From Hedera helix (lineage: Eukaryota; Streptophyta; Magnoliopsida; Apiales; Araliaceae), in the NCBI GenBank assembly GCA_947179155.2, contig OX359266.1, positions 44,821,039-44,885,038 of the forward strand: a stretch of DNA of 64,000 nucleotides, given 5' to 3'. Positions 58,658-64,000 of the stretch are shown piece by piece. Below the pieces are notes generated by a model. The model ran no database searches and was not told the origin of the DNA. It saw only the letters and a program-made list of their open reading frames with translations. The first letter of the stretch is position 1. Each line of letters begins with the position of its first letter. The position numbers were made by a program, and so were the translations under genes.

Positions 58658-60475
58658 GGTGCTAATGTATTAACCCTTATATCAGATGTCTTCAAATTTC
58701 ATTCACTTCCTACACCAAGATGGAGCCTCTAGAACTGCAGAAAGTCGGATAAACCTCAATCAATGCGTTTTTGAAATGAACTGACTTGTATTCTATCATT
58801 GAACTATAATATCCTACATGGAAAAATGCAATTTGTATGCTTGAAAAGAAAACAAGAAAAAGTAAGAAAATAAAGCATCATATCAAATTGAAAAGGAATG
58901 TATTAATGATAGAAGATTTTCATTCACCAAGTATACATAGAGTCCTAGACATATAATACTGCTTAGAACTCCCACACACAAACTAAAAATCAGCCAATAT
59001 GGAAACGATCCATGTTTTTCAAAATATGAAGCTCTATCAGTTGAATATTTTTTCTAGCAATCCAGTAAACCAACTGCCAAATTTTAGTTTATAAGAAAGG
59101 ACTCATTTATCATTAAGGAAATTTTGAGTTCACAATAAGCTATGTTAGAGAAATGGGAAACTGAATCCAAGGGGAAAAAAAAGGTAACCTCTACTGAAAT
59201 CTGTCGCCTTTGCAAATATGATGGTTCATTCAGCAGCTTTAACACTTTAAACAGAGAAACAAACCTGTTTTGCGTTGACATTATGTTAGCACCATAAAAA
59301 TAAATCAAGATCCATACTTGATGGGCTATACTAAATAGCAAAGTATATGGCGTGAACGCCAGTCAAATTACTGTGAAGATACACATAACTTTGAAACACA
59401 CACCGCAGCTGATGTTTTAGTGGGGTATAAATGAGCCAAGATAGTCTTAGTTTTGCGATGATCAAATAAATGAGTCTAAATTTAAGTTCACACTAGCCTT
59501 AAATGATTGTTTATCATTTGAGCCAATCTCCAATGAGTGGAGCTTGAATAGCTTGAGATGTTACATTGTTACAGAGTCCTGATTATTAAACAATACAAAC
59601 TCAGGACAAGCAACTTATGTTAACAAACTATGCGATCAAGCTTGGTTCAAAAATGTTACAACTCCAATCCCAAAGACGGCCAAAGACAGATGAGCTCAAG
59701 TATGTTGGTTCATTTACAGTCTTATTTATCCAGATAATTGCAATAAAGAATTTAATATGCTGATATTCAAAGGAATTATGAGGATTGATTCTTGTGCAAA
59801 TAACCTCAAGAGTCTCCTTCTTTTTAGTAGTGGTTTAAAGGAGAATAGATGTAGGATTGCTGGATTGAGTCGAAATCAATTTGGTTTGCTGAAGGAGTAT
59901 GCCTTTGGCAGAAGAAGGGCAAAGTTTATAAAGTTTTTCCTGTAGTGAATATGATGCAAAAACATTTTCCCTGCAAGGAAAATCTTTTGATGCTTTCCAG
60001 TGCTTAAAGTCATTTCAGGTGTTCCCAGTATCATGATTCATGAGTTTTGGGGAGTTCCTCCTTCCCATTCACCAGACAGCACTTATTCCAAAATTCTATG
60101 AGAAATATACTTAACCCACTTAAATAATACAGTAAATGCAAACTTATAAAAAAATTGAAGCAACTAAACAAAATACTCCTACGTTTCTGAAAAGAAAAGG
60201 GGAAAAGGTCTTCAATTGATACAACAATTATAATAACAAACACACCAAAAAAAACTACACAAAAAAAACTATACAGCTAGTTGATCACAAAGAATCAAAC
60301 TTGAAACTCGCATCAATTCCCCAAATTGACGTGGGTATTAACTGTTGATCAATAATTTTAAAAAACAAACACAAACCCTAATGCACAATTTGAAAACAGA
60401 GACACATCAGACAGATTTATCAAAAATAAATAAATAAATAATTGGTAGAAGTTGAAGCAGAGGTACTTACTTACT

Positions 60476-60829
60476 ATAAGATTGATTCCCAGAAGCATGA
60501 AACCTTGAGATAGCATATATGAAACGAAATTAATTCAGGTATGAAGGAGTGGTATCAAAGAAGAGAGGGTTTTGTATACTTTTTTTGTTGAGTTGGGATA
60601 AACAGAAACGTAAAGACGGAATTCTTGGGGGTGTTCTTTGTAGCTCAACTATTTACTTAATTATAAAAATATTAATTCCCTTAATAAAGTCAAACTTTAC
60701 GATTCATCTACAAATAAAACTTAAAATTGTAAGTTTAATATCCACAGGGTTACTCAACGACCAATTCAAATTTTATTATTCTTATATTCTATATCTAGTA
60801 TGGATTCTATATACAAGGAATGATCAAAT
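60476..60829. other. Probable 5' UTR start and promoter zone of the 414-aa gene
   Basis: The presumed first non-coding exon ends at the donor 60475/60474 on the minus strand; its start is not determined, perhaps near 60560. Upstream sequence is AT-rich and runs directly into the palindrome cluster. The 137-codon plus-strand frame at 60549 has no recognisable features. Confidence 0.4.
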
Positions 60830-61375
60830 TTTATTTTTTTTTAAACGACCTTTAATAACAATAACAAAAAAAAAAAAAAAAAAAATTATTCCACCCGGTA
60901 TCTTACGTAGTGAGTGGAATAAAATAAAAAAAAAATTAGTTGTTAAAGTACTAAAAAAATAAAAATAAAATTTTACTCCACCCGGCATCTTAGCTAGTGG
61001 GTGGAGTAAAAAAATTTATTTATTTTTTATAGTACTTTAACAAAAAAAAAAACTTTTACTCCACCCGCTAGCTAAGATGTCGGGTGGAGTAAAATTTTAT
61101 TTTTATTTTTTTAGTACTTTAACAACCAAAAAAAATAATTTTTACTCCACCCACTAAGTAAGATGCCTGGTGAAGTAAAAAAAAATTTTTTTTTTTTGTT
61201 ATTGTTATTAAAGTTCGTTTAAAAAAAAATTAAAAAAATTCTCACCCGCTATCTTAGATGACGGGTAGTGAATTTTTTAATTTCTTTTTTTCTTCCCACC
61301 TGCTATCTTAGATGACGAGTTAACTTAGAATTTTTTTTTTTTCCTACCCGTTATCTTAGATAGCAGGTGGGACTC
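60830..61375. repeat. Hierarchical inverted-repeat cluster (about 400-bp foldback plus further palindromes)
   Basis: Arms 60830-61009 and 61055-61230 are inverted copies: the left AAACGACCTTTAATAACAATAAC pairs with the right GTTATTGTTATTAAAGTTCGTTT, and GTTGTTAAAGTACTAAAAAA with TTTTTTAGTACTTTAACAAC. Each arm itself contains two small palindromes of the form ACTCCACCCG-(G/C)CATCTTAGC...CGGGTGGAGT. Three more related palindromes follow at about 61240-61275, 61295-61320 and 61343-61371. No coding potential. It may be a foldback MITE or repeated target of one. Confidence 0.8.
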
Positions 61376-62568
61376 CATCTTATCTATTAAAATCATTATT
61401 TCAATGGTTCAAGATGTATTTACTAGAATAGTGTCCATAGCAAACGCTTGCTATGGATCATTCCCCATATATATATATATATATATATATTATCAATGTT
61501 CTTAAGCGTTTTGTAACTAGAGCTCATAGTTTGGCAAATTTTAGCTACCAATTCACGATGTACTAATTTCTACTAATCAAACGCATTAATGTTACCCCCA
61601 AAAAATTATAATTTCAAATTGTAGTCTACATAGCCAAAGACCATATTATTTACTTATGAGAAACGAAAAAATTAATAATAGTCTGTGTTTAAAAAAAAAG
61701 TCTTATTTATAAATATAATAAATACTATTAATTTTTTAAAAAGATGATAATATTTTTGAATTTACACTTAATATAAATTAATTTAATTTTAAAAAATATA
61801 ATTATAAAATAGGACTCCTTTTATGAAGATTTTTTTTATAGAACAATATATATATATATATATATGACTCTTTTGTGGAATAGAAAGAATACTATTATTA
61901 TTGAATTTTTGTGGAATATGTGATACACTTATATATTTCTTTATGACTACTATTTAATAATAAATTATAAAGACTACATAATATTATTAGAAAGCAATTA
62001 TGGGAAAAGATTATGTTCAAGTCAGATGAGAACAAAATCAACAAAAGTATAATGAATACTCTTTTAAGACAAATGGAGTTTATATCTATGTTAATTGACA
62101 TCATTTTGAATTAAACAATTTGATTATAAATTCTCAACAATTGAAATAAAGAAAGCTGATACACTATATGAACACACGCATATAAAAAATTAATATTTTT
62201 ACGAGTAAAATTTAATATTTATACAAACAAAATTTTACATTAATGTTGAGACATTACTTTTTATGTGAAAGAAACACAATATCGTATTGGACCAATTTAG
62301 AAATATTGGCATCTTAAAGTTTCCCTGCCAGGCTGCCAACAAGAAGAGTATTGGATCACCTTACCCCGTCCCCATGCTCAATGGGCATCACTGCCCCAAT
62401 GTCATTCAGGTCACAAAAGTAAAACTATAAAATTTGTAGTAATTGCACCAGATGGTTGGAATTTTCAACTGAAAAAGGATTCAAATAAAAAATTCATATA
62501 TATACCAACCAATCAAACACACGAAACCAACTAGAATCTTAATACTTAAAAATACAAATAAATCGGTT
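61376..62568. other. Intergenic AT-rich spacer
   Basis: TA run at about 61470-61490 and a second at 61851-61864. 61690-61890 contains decayed MITE-like text (AGTCTTATTTATAAATA ... ATAGGACTCC). No gene seen. Confidence 0.5.
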
Positions 62569-63789
62569 TCAACCTGCCGCTTGAAAGTCCCCAAAGTCAT
62601 CATCTGGTATGTCTTGCGAGGTTTGATTTTCTGGAGTAAGTGGTTCTTTTGATTGTGCTTCCACTGTACCTGATGATTTGTCTTCTGAATTTTCCTCTAG
62701 AATTAAATTTGACGGCGACTGTGTAGGAGAGTTAGCAGCAGTTACAGAAGGTGAAAGTGGTGCCAGTGGAGGAGGTGGTGGTTTGAGACAGATAACTGGC
62801 TCTTTTCCATTACCCTTTTCTTCCAGTGAGAGATTATTTAAACCTTGCTCAAAAAATTTGGACCTTACACCACGACCACCTGTCTGTTTACAACAAAACG
62901 GGTGAAACTTATTTAGCATAACCAAATACAGAACTTCAGACCATTCACAAAAATGACAAGTATATAAATACTTATCAAAAAGATAATTAAGTGGATTGAA
63001 GAGAACTAACATTCTTTATTTGAAGAACAAGTGTCTCCCCATCCTTTAAGCTGTAATCAACAGAACTGTTTTGGTACTGTTGTTCCATCTCTTCAGCAGT
63101 TTTCTTTTTGTTCAGGTACCTTCAGAAAATTCCAGAATTTATAAGTTCAGTAACAACAGTAAGTGCAGCAATATTGCTTAAGAAAACAACTGTGCTATAT
63201 AACTAGAGCTGGCATTGTACTCGTATATACAACACGAGAAAACAAAAAAGAGAGAAGGGGGGGGGGGGGGTTAAATTGCATTTGAATGGATGGGAAAGTA
63301 CTTCATATGATCATGAAGGGCGGCTTGGAAGTCATAAGCTTGAGGTCTTTCTCGAAATCCAATACCGAGAAAAGCATGCCGAAGGCGACCACCTGCACGA
63401 GTCCACAGAAGTACTAAAGCACCATCTTTAAAAATGAAATCAAAATAGGAGGCAGGCTAAAAAGGTAAATATAGCATTAGCAATAATAGCAATTGATGCA
63501 TAGAGGATTTACTCCTCTCTTTTTTTAACTTAGCTCTTTTGACTTGTATTTTCTTTCTTAGAATAAAATTTCTCTCTTGCTGATTTTTTTATCATTGACA
63601 GTGACGCAAGGACTGACATGGAATGCCAGAAAATCATTATGATTAATTTAATGAACTATTGTCTACAGGACAAATAGAAAGATAAATAATAAACAGTCGA
63701 GTTCCAAATAAAAGAAAAGCATTGCAGACTTACAGAAGAATCAACAATGTAGCTTACCAATATTCTCTTCTACGCGCAGAACAAAGTAT
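62569..63789 (-). CDS. NECAP-like adaptin-ear-binding coat-associated protein, 3' part (5' end beyond window)
   Basis: Minus-strand exons: 63789-63758 (YFVLRVEENI), 63392-63302 (GGRLRHAFLGIGFRERPQAY through ALHDHMK), 63119-63011 (YLNKKKTAEEMEQQYQ, then DYSLKDGETLVLQIKN) and 62883-62569 (a Pro-rich tail ending DDDFGDFQAAG). Phases are continuous. The first three exons are the C-terminal half of the PHear (DUF1681) domain, with the family hallmark GLGF/GIGF-x-ER, AxDF and DYSLKDGETLVLQIK. NECAPs associate with AP-1/AP-2 appendages on clathrin-coated vesicles. The acidic-aromatic end (DDDFGDF) is a plausible adaptor-binding peptide. The N-terminal PHear part and start codon lie right of 64000. 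Confidence 0.9.
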
Positions 63790-63889
63790 CTGAAGAATAT
63801 ACAACCAAAAAAATAGAATTATTGACATTCTAAAGTTAATTGGCTATGATGCCAAAGACAACAAAATGTGGGTTCAAACTCACGAATAT

Positions 63890-64000
63890 AAAAGTGCTAG
63901 CAGTGTTTTAAAAAGCGGGTTAGGCAACTGCCTAGGTGCTAGGCCCCCCTGGCGTCTCGTCTAGGCCTAAGACGGAAAAAAAATTCCTCCAGAAAATTAG
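63890..64000. mobile_element. Edge of an unidentified repeat in the NECAP intron
   Basis: GTGTTTTAAAAAGCGGG followed by GCCTAGGTGCTAGGC and CTAGGCCTAAG resembles the ends of common plant TIR elements rich in GCCTAGGC words. It is cut by the window end, so type and size are open. Confidence 0.35.

Noticed and set aside
60549..60962. 137-codon plus-strand ORF
   Set aside because: Runs from the presumed 5' UTR/promoter of the opposite gene into the palindrome cluster, lysine-rich from poly-A; no homology visible.

Overview
This window is plant nuclear DNA, most likely from a eudicot. It is AT-rich, the genes have GT-AG introns, and the gene families (CLE peptide, GTE bromodomain protein, trichome-birefringence-like acetyltransferase, plant NECAP) and LTR retrotransposons are plant-typical. 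The species cannot be told from the sequence. There is no CRISPR array, bacterial operon or recognisable tRNA/rRNA gene.

Layout. 1-3900: 3' end of a Ty3/gypsy chromovirus (integrase, chromodomain) and its 3.0-kb 3' LTR. 4074-5432: non-autonomous hAT DNA transposon with a perfect 8-bp target-site duplication (TSD). 5549-5823: Stowaway-like MITE. 7057-7308: intact single-exon CLE peptide gene. 7321-33293: a Ty1/copia element (TSD CCAAT) inserted 12 bp after the CLE stop codon. It is swollen to 26 kb by later events inside it: a non-autonomous gypsy-type element with giant 4.5-kb LTRs (LARD-like, 7891-17677), joined by a microhomology breakpoint to a partial tandem array of a second gypsy chromovirus (17675-29192). 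The copia gag was lost in the process.

33299-37690 is intergenic. 37707-39693 (+) is a GTE-type bromodomain/NET gene in four coding exons. 39694-45950 is gene-poor and holds local duplications, microsatellites and one gene relic. 45951-49302 (-) is a five-exon TBL/PMR5-family gene. 49303-55564 is intergenic with a Mutator-like TIR element and degenerate MITEs. 55565-58657 (-) is a five-coding-exon conserved plant gene of unknown function with a probable 5' UTR exon near 60475. Upstream of it lies a hierarchical palindrome cluster (60830-61375). 62569-63789 (-) is the 3' half of a NECAP-like adaptor gene that runs off the right edge.

The host genes look functionally independent (peptide signalling, chromatin reading, cell-wall O-acetylation, clathrin-coat accessory, unknown). 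The most notable content is the nested retrotransposon complex. Its gypsy unit carries an unrecognised 210-aa ORF where gag should be, lacks the reverse-transcriptase core, and yet appears as a 4.6-kb direct repeat with no differences seen by eye. Exon borders were derived by hand from splice signals, phase and family resemblance. Sequence identities were checked by eye, not by alignment.
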